From the NCBI RefSeq assembly GCF_047971185.1, contig NZ_JBKDZH010000051.1, forward strand, positions 1 to 64,000: a stretch of 64,000 nucleotides of DNA, read 5' to 3'. Position numbers and translations under genes: made by a program. The first letter of the stretch is position 1. Each line of letters begins with the position of its first letter. Under the pieces are notes generated by a model, which worked only from the letters and a program-made list of their open reading frames with translations, was not told the DNA's origin and did not search any database. Source of the stretch: Kluyvera sp047971185. Its GTDB lineage: Bacteria; Pseudomonadota; Gammaproteobacteria; Enterobacterales; Enterobacteriaceae. This document shows positions 16,446 through 25,299 of this stretch, one piece after another.

Positions 16446-17462
16446 ATGAGTTATAAAGCCGTTGCCGCGCTGGCCTTCACCAGCATGTTTAGCCTCAGCA
16501 CCCTGTTCGCTCCCGCACACGCGGAGGAGCAGGAAAAAGCGCTGAACTTCGGCATTATTTCGACGGAATCGCAGCAGAACCTGAAACCGCAGTGGGAACC
16601 GTTCCTGAAGGATATGGAAAAGTCGCTGGGCGTGAAGGTGAACGCCTTCTTCGCCCCGGACTACGCCGGGATTATCCAGGGCATGCGCTTCAATAAAGTG
16701 GATATCGCCTGGTACGGCAACCTCTCCGCCATGGAAGCGGTGGATCGCGCCAACGGCCAGGTGTTCGCGCAGACCGTCGCCGCCGACGGTTCACCGGGCT
16801 ACTGGAGCGTGCTGATCGTCAACAAAGACAGCCCCATCAACAACCTCAACGACCTGCTCGCCAAACGCAAAGAGCTGACCTTCGGCAACGGTGACCCGAA
16901 CTCCACCTCCGGCTTCCTCGTGCCGGGCTACTACGTCTTCGCCAAAAACAACGCCTCCGCCAGCGACTTCAAGCGCACGCTCAACGCCAGCCACGAAACC
17001 AACGCTCTGGCGGTTGCCAACAAGCAGGTGGATGTCGCCACCAATAACACCGAAAACCTCGACAAGCTGAAGGTTTCCGCGCCGGAGAAGCTGAAAGCGC
17101 TGAAGGTAATCTGGAAATCGCCGCTGATCCCCGGTGACCCGATTGTGTGGCGTAAAAACCTCTCCGAAGCCACTAAGGACAAGGTCTACAGCTTCTTTAT
17201 GAGCTACGGCAAAACGCCAGAGCAGAAAGCGGTGCTGGAACGTCTGGGCTGGGCGCCGTTCCGCGCCTCCAGCGACCTGCAGCTGCTGCCGATTCGCCAG
17301 CTGACGCTGTTTAAAGAGATGCAAACGGTGAAGGGCAACAGCACGCTGAACGCCGAAGAGAAGGCCAGCAAGACCGCCGATATTCAGGCGCGGCTCAATG
17401 ACCTTGACCGTACCACGGCGGCGATTGGCGCAATGAACGCGACGGCAAAAGCGGTGCAGTAA
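16446..17462 (+). CDS. phnD: Phosphonate-binding periplasmic protein PhnD
   Basis: High-affinity phosphonate-binding protein of the importer, 338 residues as in E. coli. Signal peptide MSYKAVAALAFTSMFSLSTL... is cleaved after PAHA. The mature part keeps LNFGIISTESQQNLKPQW, FFAPDYAGIIQGMRFNKVDIAWYGN and GNGDPNSTSGFLVPGYYVF, which line the binding cleft. I start at ATG 16446 because GAGG at 16435-16438 is then 7 bases away; the ATG at 16440 would be only one base away. A palindromic repeat separates it from phnE. Confidence 0.96.
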   Translation: MSYKAVAALAFTSMFSLSTLFAPAHAEEQEKALNFGIISTESQQNLKPQWEPFLKDMEKSLGVKVNAFFAPDYAGIIQGMRFNKVDIAWYGNLSAMEAVDRANGQVFAQTVAADGSPGYWSVLIVNKDSPINNLNDLLAKRKELTFGNGDPNSTSGFLVPGYYVFAKNNASASDFKRTLNASHETNALAVANKQVDVATNNTENLDKLKVSAPEKLKALKVIWKSPLIPGDPIVWRKNLSEATKDKVYSFFMSYGKTPEQKAVLERLGWAPFRASSDLQLLPIRQLTLFKEMQTVKGNSTLNAEEKASKTADIQARLNDLDRTTAAIGAMNATAKAVQ

Positions 17463-17464
17463 TG

Positions 17465-17563
17465 AGTCCCCTCTCCCCTATGGGGAGAGGGTTAGGGTGA
17501 GGGGGCAGCGGCGTACGCTGATGCCCTCACCCCGGCCCTCTCCCACAGGGAGAGGGAGAAAAC
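17465..17563. repeat. Palindromic repeat inside the phn operon
   Basis: Two hairpins of the CCCTCTCCC / GGGAGAGGG type in opposite orientation, joined by GTTAGGGTGAGGG and its complement CCCTCACCC. It fills the phnD-phnE gap. The same two-hairpin element occurs at 37497-37593. Confidence 0.85.
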
Positions 17564-17578
17564 ACGACGGAGCTAAAT

Positions 17579-18358
17579 ATGCAAACCATCACTATCCCAC
17601 CCCCCAAGCGCAGCTGGTTCTCGCTGATCGGCTGGGCCGTTTTGCTGGCAGTGCTCGTGGTCTCCTGGAAGGGAGCCGAAATGAACCCGGTCACCCTGTT
17701 CCAGGACGCGGGCAACATGGCGACCTTCGCCGCCGACTTCTTCCCGCCGGACTTCAGCCAGTGGCAGGACTATCTCAGCGAGATGGCCGTGACCCTGCAA
17801 ATCGCCGTCTGGGGCACCGCGCTGGCGGTGGTGCTTTCCATCCCCTGCGGCCTGATGAGCGCCGAAAACCTGGTGCCGTGGTGGGTTTACCAGCCAATGC
17901 GTCGCCTGATGGACGCCTGCCGCGCGATTAACGAAATGGTCTTCGCCATGCTGTTCGTCGTCGCCGTCGGCTTAGGCCCGTTCGCCGGGGTGCTGGCGCT
18001 GTTTATTCACACCACTGGCGTGCTCTCCAAGCTGCTGTCCGAAGCGGTGGAAGCGATTGAACCCGGCCCGGTTGAAGGCATTCGCGCCACCGGGGCCAAC
18101 AAAATTGAAGAGATCCTCTACGGCGTGCTGCCGCAGGTGATGCCGCTGCTCATTTCCTACTCGCTGTACCGCTTCGAATCCAACGTCCGCTCCGCCACGG
18201 TGGTGGGGATGGTCGGCGCGGGCGGTATCGGCGTGACCTTGTGGGAAGCGATTCGCGGCTTCCAGTTCCAGCAAACCTGCGCGCTGATGGTGCTGATCAT
18301 CGTCACCGTCAGCCTGCTGGATTTCCTCTCCCAGCGTTTGCGTAAGCACTTTATCTGA
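17579..18358 (+). CDS. phnE: Phosphonate ABC transporter permease PhnE (open frame)
   Basis: Inner-membrane permease of the PhnCDE importer, 259 residues with about six membrane segments and the permease loop EAIEPGPVEGIRATGANKIEEILYGVLPQ. The gene is uninterrupted. The E. coli K-12 copy is known to be split by an 8-bp duplication that makes K-12 phosphonate-negative; that duplication is absent here, so transport should be functional. ATG follows ACGGAG. It lies downstream of the palindromic repeat. Confidence 0.96.
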   Translation: MQTITIPPPKRSWFSLIGWAVLLAVLVVSWKGAEMNPVTLFQDAGNMATFAADFFPPDFSQWQDYLSEMAVTLQIAVWGTALAVVLSIPCGLMSAENLVPWWVYQPMRRLMDACRAINEMVFAMLFVVAVGLGPFAGVLALFIHTTGVLSKLLSEAVEAIEPGPVEGIRATGANKIEEILYGVLPQVMPLLISYSLYRFESNVRSATVVGMVGAGGIGVTLWEAIRGFQFQQTCALMVLIIVTVSLLDFLSQRLRKHFI

Positions 18359-18372
18359 CTCGCGAGGTATTG

Positions 18373-19104
18373 ATGGCTATGCACTTGTCTACACATCCGA
18401 CCAGTTATCCGACGCGCTATCAGGAAATTGCCGCGCGTCTGGAGCAGGAGCTGCGGCAGCACTACCGCTGCGGCGACTATCTGCCCGCCGAGCATCAGCT
18501 GGCGGCGCGTTTTGCAGTCAACCGCCACACCCTGCGCCGCGCCATCGACCAGCTGGTGGAAAAGGGCTGGGTCCAGCGCCGTCAGGGCGTGGGAGTGCTG
18601 GTGCTGATGCGCCCGTTCGACTACCCGCTTAACGCTCAGGCACGCTTCAGCCAAAACCTGCTCGACCAGGGCAGCCACCCCACCAGCGAAAAGCTGCTAT
18701 CGGTGCTGCGCCCCGCATCTAGCCATATCGCCGAAGCGCTGGGCATTAACGAAGGCGACAACGTCATTCACCTGCGCACCCTGCGCCGGGTAAACGGCGT
18801 GGCGCTGTGTCTTATCGACCACTACTTTGCTGACCTCAGCCTGTGGCCGACGCTGCAAACCTTCGACCACGGTTCGCTGCACGATTTTCTGCGCGAGCAG
18901 ACCGGCATTGCGCTGATGCGCAGCCAGACCCGCATCAGCGCGCGCCGGGCGCAGGCCAAAGAGAGCCAGCGGCTGGAAATTCCCAATATGGCGCCCCTGC
19001 TGTGCGTGCGCACCCTGAACCATCGTGAAGGCGATAACCGGGCGATGGAGTACTCCGTCAGCCTGACCCGCGCCGACATGATCGAATTTATTATGGAGCA
19101 CTGA
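18373..19104 (+). CDS. phnF: GntR/HutC-family regulator PhnF
   Basis: Transcriptional regulator of the phn operon. A winged helix-turn-helix spans about residues 15-80 (GDYLPAEHQLAARFAVNRHTLRRAIDQL), and a UTRA effector domain covers the rest. The start at ATG 18373 (243 residues) has GAGG 5 bases upstream; a second ATG at 18379 gives the 241-residue E. coli form, so the exact start is uncertain. The stop codon directly abuts the phnG start. The E. coli protein is usually regarded as a putative repressor and is not needed for catalysis. Confidence 0.94.
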   Translation: MAMHLSTHPTSYPTRYQEIAARLEQELRQHYRCGDYLPAEHQLAARFAVNRHTLRRAIDQLVEKGWVQRRQGVGVLVLMRPFDYPLNAQARFSQNLLDQGSHPTSEKLLSVLRPASSHIAEALGINEGDNVIHLRTLRRVNGVALCLIDHYFADLSLWPTLQTFDHGSLHDFLREQTGIALMRSQTRISARRAQAKESQRLEIPNMAPLLCVRTLNHREGDNRAMEYSVSLTRADMIEFIMEH

Positions 19105-19557
19105 ATGCACCACGATACCGCGACCCGCCAGCACTGGATGTCGGTGCTGGCCCACAGCGACCCCGCGAACCTCGCGGCAAAAATGGTCGCCCTGAATATC
19201 ACCGCCGATTACGACGTGCTCCGCGCGCCGGAAACCGGGCTGGTACAGCTACAGGGCCGGATGGGCGGCACCGGCGAGCGTTTCTTTGCCGGCGACGCCA
19301 CGCTGACCCGCGCCGCCGTACGTCTGCATAACGGCACCCTCGGCTATAGCTGGGTGTTGGGGCGCAATAAAGCCCACGCCGAGCGCTGCGCGCTGATCGA
19401 CGCCCTGATGCAGCAGCCAGGCCATTTTCAAACCTTACTCGAAACCCTGATTACCCCGCTGGACGCCGACCGCAGCGCGCGCATTGCCGCCCGCCAGGCG
19501 CAGATCAACGCCAGCCGGGTCGACTTCTTTACGCTGGTTCGCGGAGATAACGCATGA
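19105..19557 (+). CDS. phnG: C-P lyase core subunit PhnG
   Basis: Component of the PhnGHIJ carbon-phosphorus lyase core complex, 150 residues. Family text such as RQHWMSVLAHSDP, LVQLQGRMGGTGERFFAGDATLTRAAVRL and GRNKAHAERCALIDALMQ is present. With PhnH, PhnI and PhnL it helps form 5-triphosphoribosyl phosphonate from ATP and phosphonate. It starts immediately after phnF and overlaps phnH by 4 bases (ATGA), consistent with coupled translation. Confidence 0.96.
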   Translation: MHHDTATRQHWMSVLAHSDPANLAAKMVALNITADYDVLRAPETGLVQLQGRMGGTGERFFAGDATLTRAAVRLHNGTLGYSWVLGRNKAHAERCALIDALMQQPGHFQTLLETLITPLDADRSARIAARQAQINASRVDFFTLVRGDNA

Positions 19558-20138
19558 CCCTGGAAACCGCTTTTACCCTACCCGTGCAGGATGCCCAGCA
19601 CAGTTTTCGCCGTCTGCTGAAAGCGATGAGCGAACCGGGCGCGATCGTCGCGCTGCATCAGCTCAAACACGGCTGGCAGCCGCTCAACGTCGCCACCACC
19701 AGCGTGCTGCTGACGCTGGCCGACAACGATACGCCGGTGTGGATTTCCACCGCGCTGCATAACGATATCGTCAGCCAGAGCCTGCGCTTTCACACCAACG
19801 CGCCGCTGGTGGAGCAACCGCAGCTGGCCACCTTCGCCGTCGCCAGCGACGCCATCAGCAGCGAGCAGCTCAACGCCCTGTGCGAAGGCAGCGCCGTGGC
19901 CCCGGAAACCAGCGCCACGCTGATAGTGCAGGTGTCGAGCCTCAGCGGCGGCCGCATGCTGCGCCTGACCGGCGCGGGCATCGCCGAAGAGCGAATGATC
20001 GCCCCACAGCTGCCGAGCTGCATTCTGCATGAACTGACCGAACGCCCGCACCCGTTCCCGCTTGGTGTGGATCTGATCCTCACCTGCGGCGAGCGCCTGC
20101 TGGCCATCCCGCGCACCCCCCATGTGGAGGTTTGCTGA
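19554..20138 (+). CDS. phnH: C-P lyase core subunit PhnH
   Basis: Structural subunit of the PhnGHIJ core complex, 194 residues; homologous to a PLP-enzyme fold but without a cofactor. Typical segments are LPVQDAQHSFRRLLKAMSEPGAIV, PVWISTALHNDIVSQSLRFHTNAPLV and GRMLRLTGAGI. It overlaps phnG by 4 bases and phnI by 1 base (TGATG), in the tightly packed order known from other enterobacteria. Confidence 0.96.
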   Translation: MTLETAFTLPVQDAQHSFRRLLKAMSEPGAIVALHQLKHGWQPLNVATTSVLLTLADNDTPVWISTALHNDIVSQSLRFHTNAPLVEQPQLATFAVASDAISSEQLNALCEGSAVAPETSATLIVQVSSLSGGRMLRLTGAGIAEERMIAPQLPSCILHELTERPHPFPLGVDLILTCGERLLAIPRTPHVEVC

Positions 20139-21202
20139 TGTACGTTGCCGTTAAAGGGGGCGAGAAGGCGATTGCCGCCGCCCACCAGCTACAGGAAAAC
20201 CGACGCCGGGGCGATACCGCGCTGCCGGAGCTGAGCGTCGAGCAGATAGAACAGCAGCTGAACCTGGCGGTGGACCGGGTGATGACCGAAGGCGGCATCG
20301 CCGACCGCGAGCTGGCGGCGCTGGCGCTGAAGCAGGCCAGCGGCGATAACGTCGAGGCTATCTTTTTGCTGCGCGCCTACCGCACCACGCTGGCGAAGCT
20401 GGCGGTGAGCGAACCGCTGGCAACGGGCGATATGCGCCTGGAACGCCGCATCTCCGCTGTCTATAAAGACGTGCCGGGCGGCCAGCTGCTCGGCCCGACC
20501 TACGACTACACCCATCGACTGCTGGACTTTACCCTGCTGGCGAACGGAGAGGCCCCGGCCCTGCAAACCGAAGCTGGGGAGCCAGCGCCCGCGCCGCACG
20601 TCTTCAGCCTGCTGGCCAGCCAGGGACTGGCAAAAACGGAGGCGGACAGCGGCGCGACGCCGGACGACATCACCCGCACCCCACCGGTCTACCCGTGCTC
20701 GCGCTCGTCGCGCCTGCAACAGCTGATGCGCGGCGACGAGGGGTATCTGCTGGCGCTGGCCTACTCCACCCAGCGCGGCTACGGGCGCAACCACCCATTT
20801 GCCGGTGAAATTCGCAGCGGCTATCTCGACGTCTCCATCGTGCCGGAAGAGCTGGGTTTTGCGGTGAACGTCGGCGAACTGCTGATAACTGAGTGCGAAA
20901 TGGTCAACGGCTTCGTCGACCCGGCCGACGAACCGCCGCACTTTACCCGCGGCTACGGGCTGGTGTTCGGCATGAGCGAGCGCAAAGCGATGGCGATGGC
21001 GCTGGTCGACCGTGCCTTGCAGGCTCCGGAGTACGGCGAGCACGCCGTCGGCCCGGCGCAGGATGAAGAGTTCGTCCTCGCCCACGCCGACAACGTCGAA
21101 GCCGCCGGTTTCGTCTCGCACCTCAAACTTCCCCACTACGTCGATTTCCAGGCCGAACTGGAACTGTTAAAACGCCTGCAACGGGAGCAGAACCATGGCT
21201 AA
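20138..21202 (+). CDS. phnI: C-P lyase core subunit PhnI (purine nucleosidase activity)
   Basis: 354 residues, as in E. coli. In the core complex PhnI displaces adenine from ATP by phosphonate, giving ribose-phosphonate triphosphate. The start MYVAVKGGEKAI and the segments VYKDVPGGQLLGPTYDYTHRLLDF, ALAYSTQRGYGRNHPFAGEIR and GELLITECEMVNGF are family hallmarks. I start at ATG 20138, which has GGAGG 7 bases upstream; an upstream TTG in frame is rejected. Its end overlaps phnJ by 8 bases. Confidence 0.96.
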   Translation: MYVAVKGGEKAIAAAHQLQENRRRGDTALPELSVEQIEQQLNLAVDRVMTEGGIADRELAALALKQASGDNVEAIFLLRAYRTTLAKLAVSEPLATGDMRLERRISAVYKDVPGGQLLGPTYDYTHRLLDFTLLANGEAPALQTEAGEPAPAPHVFSLLASQGLAKTEADSGATPDDITRTPPVYPCSRSSRLQQLMRGDEGYLLALAYSTQRGYGRNHPFAGEIRSGYLDVSIVPEELGFAVNVGELLITECEMVNGFVDPADEPPHFTRGYGLVFGMSERKAMAMALVDRALQAPEYGEHAVGPAQDEEFVLAHADNVEAAGFVSHLKLPHYVDFQAELELLKRLQREQNHG

Positions 21203-22040
21203 TCTCAGCGGCTATAACTTTGCCTACCTCGATGAACAGACCAAACGCATGATCCGCCGCGCCATCCTTAAAGCGGTGGCGATCCCCGGCTATCAGGTGC
21301 CGTTCGGCGGCCGTGAAATGCCGATGCCATACGGCTGGGGCACCGGCGGCATTCAGATCACCGCCAGCGTGATCGGCGAAGCGGACGTGCTGAAAGTGAT
21401 TGACCAGGGCGCGGACGACACCACCAACGCGGTCTCCATCCGCCAGTTTTTCCAGCGCGTGACCGGGGTGAATACCACCGAGCGCACCGAGGACGCCACG
21501 CTGATCCAGACCCGCCACCGCATCCCGGAGACGCCGCTAGTGGAGGATCAGATCCTGATCTTCCAGGTGCCGATCCCCGAGCCGCTGCGCTTTATCGAAC
21601 CGCGCGAAACCGAGACCCGCACCATGCACGCGCTGGAGGAGTACGGCGTGATGCAGGTAAAGCTGTATGAAGATATCGCCCGCTTTGGCCATATCGCCAC
21701 CACCTACGCCTATCCGGTGAAGGTCAACGATCGCTACGTGATGGACCCGTCACCGATCCCGAAATTCGATAACCCGAAGATGGACATGATGCCCGCCCTG
21801 CAGCTGTTCGGCGCCGGGCGCGAGAAGCGCATCTACGCGGTGCCGCCATATACCCGCGTGGAGAGCCTCGATTTCGACGACCATCCGTTCACTGTCCAGG
21901 CCTGGGACGAGCCGTGCGCTATCTGCGGCTCGACCCACAGCTATCTCGACGAAGTGGTGCTGGATGACAGCGGCAAACGGATGTTTGTCTGCTCCGACAC
22001 CGACTACTGCCGCCAACAGAGCGAGGCGAAAACCGCATGA
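21195..22040 (+). CDS. phnJ: Radical-SAM C-P lyase PhnJ
   Basis: Catalytic subunit that cleaves the carbon-phosphorus bond of 5-phosphoribosyl phosphonate using S-adenosylmethionine and a [4Fe-4S] cluster. The 281 residues carry the unusual C-terminal cysteine set: Cys241 and Cys244 (CAIC), Cys266 and Cys272 (VCSDTDYC). These are at the same numbers as in E. coli, where the first three bind the cluster and Cys272 forms the thiyl radical. It overlaps phnI and phnK, so stoichiometric core assembly is likely. Confidence 0.97.
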   Translation: MANLSGYNFAYLDEQTKRMIRRAILKAVAIPGYQVPFGGREMPMPYGWGTGGIQITASVIGEADVLKVIDQGADDTTNAVSIRQFFQRVTGVNTTERTEDATLIQTRHRIPETPLVEDQILIFQVPIPEPLRFIEPRETETRTMHALEEYGVMQVKLYEDIARFGHIATTYAYPVKVNDRYVMDPSPIPKFDNPKMDMMPALQLFGAGREKRIYAVPPYTRVESLDFDDHPFTVQAWDEPCAICGSTHSYLDEVVLDDSGKRMFVCSDTDYCRQQSEAKTA

Positions 22041-22795
22041 CGCAACCATTACTCTCCGTTGACCGCCTGACCCATCTCTATGCGCCGGGCAAGGGCTTCA
22101 GCAACGTCTCTTTTGATCTCTGGCCGGGCGAGGTGCTGGGCATTGTCGGCGAGTCGGGTTCCGGCAAAACCACCCTGCTGAAATCCATTTCCGCGCGTCT
22201 GATGCCGCAGGAAGGAGAGATCCGCTATCAGGACAGCTCGCTGTACGCCATGAGCGAAGCCGAGCGTCGTCGCCTGCTGCGCACCGAATGGGGCGTGGTG
22301 CATCAGCACGCGATGGACGGCCTGCGCCGTCAGGTGTCGGCGGGCGGCAATATCGGCGAACGGCTGATGGCCACCGGCGCGCGCCACTACGGTGATATTC
22401 GCGCCACCGCCCGACGCTGGCTGGAGGAGGTGGAGATCCCCGCCTCGCGCATCGACGACCTGCCCACCACCTTCTCCGGCGGGATGCAGCAGCGTTTGCA
22501 GATTGCCCGCAACCTGGTGACCCACCCTAAGCTGGTGTTTATGGACGAACCCACCGGCGGGCTGGACGTTTCGGTGCAGGCGCGCCTGCTCGACCTGCTG
22601 CGCGGGCTGGTGGTGGAGCTGAACCTGGCGGTGGTGATTGTCACCCACGATCTGGGCGTCGCTCGCCTGCTGGCCGACCGCCTGCTGGTGATGAAGCAGG
22701 GACAGGTGGTGGAAAGTGGGCTTACCGACCGGGTGCTCGACGATCCGCATCATCCGTATACCCAGCTGTTAGTGTCGTCGGTGTTGCAGAATTAA
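22037..22795 (+). CDS. phnK: C-P lyase ATPase subunit PhnK
   Basis: ABC-type ATPase of 252 residues that docks on the PhnGHIJ core rather than on a membrane permease. Walker A GESGSGKTT, signature FSGGMQQR, Walker B LVFMDEPTGGLDVS and H-loop VTHDLGV are intact. It shares a 4-base ATGA overlap with phnJ. A BIME separates it from phnL, the only sizeable gap between phnE and phnO. Confidence 0.96.
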   Translation: MTQPLLSVDRLTHLYAPGKGFSNVSFDLWPGEVLGIVGESGSGKTTLLKSISARLMPQEGEIRYQDSSLYAMSEAERRRLLRTEWGVVHQHAMDGLRRQVSAGGNIGERLMATGARHYGDIRATARRWLEEVEIPASRIDDLPTTFSGGMQQRLQIARNLVTHPKLVFMDEPTGGLDVSVQARLLDLLRGLVVELNLAVVIVTHDLGVARLLADRLLVMKQGQVVESGLTDRVLDDPHHPYTQLLVSSVLQN

Positions 22796-22807
22796 TTATC
22801 GAGCAGC

Positions 22808-22891
22808 GCATTGCCGGATGGCGGCTGCGCCTTATCCGGCCTACAGGCCCGCTTCGCTTGTAGGCCTGATAAGCGAAGCGCCATCAGGCAA
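22808..22891. repeat. BIME between phnK and phnL
   Basis: Two inverted REP sequences (ATTGCCGGATGGCG... and ...GCGCCATCAGGCAAT) lie inside the operon. Such elements can stabilise the upstream transcript or limit downstream expression. Confidence 0.9.
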
Positions 22892-22922
22892 TCGAACGCA
22901 CAATTGCTTAAAGAGGCTAAAA

Positions 22923-23609
22923 ATGAACGCGATCCGCGTCGAAAACGTCAGTAAAACCTTTGTTCTGCACCAGCAAAACGGCGTCCAGCTTCCAGTGCTG
23001 CGCGACGCCTCGCTCACCGTTAACGCCGGTGAATGCGTGGTGCTGCACGGCCACTCCGGCAGCGGCAAATCGACGCTGCTGCGTTCGCTGTATGCCAACT
23101 ACCTGCCGGATGAAGGCCATATTCATATTAAACACGGCGATGAATGGGTGGATCTGGTCAGCGCCCCGGCGCGCAAGGTGGTGGAAGTGCGTAAAACCAC
23201 CGTCGGCTGGGTCAGCCAGTTTCTGCGGGTTATCCCACGCATCTCCACGCTGGAGGTGGTGATGCAGCCGCTGCTCAATACTGGCGTGCCGCGCGAAACC
23301 TGCGCCGTCAAAGCCGCACAGCTGCTGACGCGCCTCAACGTTCCCGAACGCTTATGGCACCTGGCGCCGTCGACCTTTTCCGGCGGCGAGCAGCAGCGCG
23401 TCAACATCGCCCGCGGCTTTATCGTCGACTACCCGATTCTGCTGCTCGACGAACCGACCGCCTCGCTGGACGCCAAAAACAGCGCCGCGGTTGTCAGCCT
23501 GATTGAAGAAGCCAAAGCCCGCGGCGCGGCCATCGTCGGTATTTTCCACGACGAAACCGTGCGTAACCAGGTCGCCGACCGCCTTCACCCTATGGGTACA
23601 CCTGTATGA
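22923..23609 (+). CDS. phnL: C-P lyase ATPase subunit PhnL
   Basis: Second ABC-type ATPase of the C-P lyase system, 228 residues. PhnL is needed with PhnGHI to couple phosphonate to ATP-derived triphosphoribose. Walker A GHSGSGKST, signature FSGGEQQRV and Walker B PILLLDEPTASLD are present. The start ATG at 22923 follows AGAGG by 6 bases; a longer in-frame reading runs back into the REP element and is not credible. It overlaps phnM by 4 bases. Confidence 0.95.
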   Translation: MNAIRVENVSKTFVLHQQNGVQLPVLRDASLTVNAGECVVLHGHSGSGKSTLLRSLYANYLPDEGHIHIKHGDEWVDLVSAPARKVVEVRKTTVGWVSQFLRVIPRISTLEVVMQPLLNTGVPRETCAVKAAQLLTRLNVPERLWHLAPSTFSGGEQQRVNIARGFIVDYPILLLDEPTASLDAKNSAAVVSLIEEAKARGAAIVGIFHDETVRNQVADRLHPMGTPV

Positions 23610-24742
23610 TTATCAATAATGTAAAGCTGGTGCTTGAGAACGATGTGGTCCACGGTTCGCTGGAGGTACAGGACGGAGAAATCCGCGCCTTTGCCGAAAG
23701 CCAGAGCCGCCTGCCGGAAGCCTTCGACGGCGAAGGCGGCTGGCTGCTGCCGGGGCTGATTGAGCTGCATACCGATAATCTGGATAAATTCTTTACCCCG
23801 CGCCCGAAGGTTGACTGGCCCGCCCACTCGGCGATGAGCAGCCACGACGCGCTGATGGTCGCCAGCGGCATCACCACCGTGCTGGACGCGGTGGCGATTG
23901 GTGACGTGCGCGACGGCGGCGACCGGCTGGAAAATCTGGAGAAGATGATCAACGCCGTGGAAGAGACGCAAAAGCGCGGCCTCAACCGCGCCGAGCATCG
24001 CCTGCATCTGCGCTGCGAACTGCCGCACCACACCACGCTGCCGCTGTTTGAAAAACTGGTTGGCCGCGAGCCGGTCTCGCTGGTGTCGCTGATGGACCAT
24101 TCACCGGGCCAGCGCCAGTTTGCCAACCGAGAAAAGTATCGGGAATACTATCAAGGTAAGTACTCACTTACTGATGAGCAGATGCGCCAGTACGAAGAAG
24201 AGCAGCTTCAGCTGGCGGCGCGCTGGTCGCAGCCTAACCGTGCCGCTATCGCCGGAATGTGCCGGGACAGACGCATCGCGCTGGCCAGCCACGATGACGC
24301 CACCCATGAGCACGTGGTGGAGTCGCACCAGTTGGGCACCGTGATCGCCGAATTCCCTACCACTTTTGAAGCCGCCGAATCGTCGCGCCGCCACGGCCTG
24401 AACGTGCTGATGGGCGCGCCGAATATCGTGCGCGGCGGTTCGCACTCCGGCAACGTCGCGGCGCATCAGCTGGCGGAGCTGGGGCTGCTGGATATCCTCT
24501 CCTCCGACTACTATCCGGCCAGCCTGCTCGACGCCGCGTTCCGCGTGGCCGACGACGCGCACAATGCCTTCACCCTCTCGCAGGCCATCAACCTGGTGAC
24601 TAAAAACCCGGCGCGGGCGCTGAACCTGCACGATCGTGGCGTGATTGGCGAAGGCAAACGCGCCGACCTGGTACTGGCCCACCGCAAGGGCGAGCACGTG
24701 CATATCGATCACGTCTGGCGTCAGGGGAAAAGGGTATTCTGA
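23606..24742 (+). CDS. phnM: Triphosphoribosyl phosphonate diphosphohydrolase PhnM
   Basis: Amidohydrolase-superfamily enzyme (378 residues) that removes diphosphate from 5-triphosphoribosyl phosphonate to give the substrate of PhnJ. Metal-site motifs are visible: LIELHTDNL (about 53-61), HLRCELPHH and ALASHDDATHEHV. The C-terminal segment GVIGEGKRADLVL is the usual amidohydrolase beta-sandwich. It is translationally coupled to phnL (4-base overlap) and phnN (1-base overlap). Confidence 0.96.
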   Translation: MIINNVKLVLENDVVHGSLEVQDGEIRAFAESQSRLPEAFDGEGGWLLPGLIELHTDNLDKFFTPRPKVDWPAHSAMSSHDALMVASGITTVLDAVAIGDVRDGGDRLENLEKMINAVEETQKRGLNRAEHRLHLRCELPHHTTLPLFEKLVGREPVSLVSLMDHSPGQRQFANREKYREYYQGKYSLTDEQMRQYEEEQLQLAARWSQPNRAAIAGMCRDRRIALASHDDATHEHVVESHQLGTVIAEFPTTFEAAESSRRHGLNVLMGAPNIVRGGSHSGNVAAHQLAELGLLDILSSDYYPASLLDAAFRVADDAHNAFTLSQAINLVTKNPARALNLHDRGVIGEGKRADLVLAHRKGEHVHIDHVWRQGKRVF

Positions 24743-25299
24743 TGAAGGGAAAACTGATCTGGTTAATGGGGCCCTCCGGCTCCGGCAAAGACAGCCTGCT
24801 GGAAGTGCTGCGCCAGCAGGGCCACGCGCAGCTGCTGGTGGCCCATCGCTATATCACCCGTCCGGCTAACGCCGGCTGTGAGAACCACATCGCGCTAAGC
24901 GAACAGGAGTTTTTTACCCGCGCCGGGCACAACCTGCTGGCGCTGAGCTGGCACGCTAACGGCCTGTATTATGGCGTCGGCGTGGAGATAGATCTGTGGC
25001 TGCACGCCGGGTTTGATGTGGTCGTCAACGGCTCACGCGCCCATCTGGCGCAGGCCAAAGCCCGCTACGCCGACGCGCTGCTACCGGTCTGTTTGCAGGT
25101 GTCCCCCGAGATTCTGCGCCAGCGGTTACAGGCGCGGGGTCGTGAAAACAGCGCGGAGATTGCCGCGCGGCTGGAACGCGCCGCCCGCTATACGCCGGAG
25201 AACTGTCATACGCTCAATAACGACGGAAGTTTGCTACAGTCGGTGGATATTTTACTGACCCTGATGGGACGCAAGGAGAAGGACTATGTCTGTCTGTGA
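24742..25299 (+). CDS. phnN: Ribose 1,5-bisphosphokinase PhnN
   Basis: Guanylate-kinase-like enzyme of 185 residues that phosphorylates ribose 1,5-bisphosphate to PRPP, returning C-P lyase carbon to nucleotide metabolism. Walker A GPSGSGKDS is near the N-terminus (9-17), followed by AHRYITRPAN and the ALSWHANGLYYGV substrate region. It overlaps phnM by 1 base and phnO by 14 bases. Confidence 0.96.
   Translation: MKGKLIWLMGPSGSGKDSLLEVLRQQGHAQLLVAHRYITRPANAGCENHIALSEQEFFTRAGHNLLALSWHANGLYYGVGVEIDLWLHAGFDVVVNGSRAHLAQAKARYADALLPVCLQVSPEILRQRLQARGRENSAEIAARLERAARYTPENCHTLNNDGSLLQSVDILLTLMGRKEKDYVCL

Noticed and set aside
17465..17563. Hairpins between phnD and phnE as a terminator
   Set aside because: There is no T-run, and termination would silence the 12 downstream genes of a conserved operon; the same element recurs elsewhere.
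22818..22922. Upstream extension of phnL into the REP element
   Set aside because: ATG 22923 has a good ribosome binding site and gives the family length; the extension is REP sequence.
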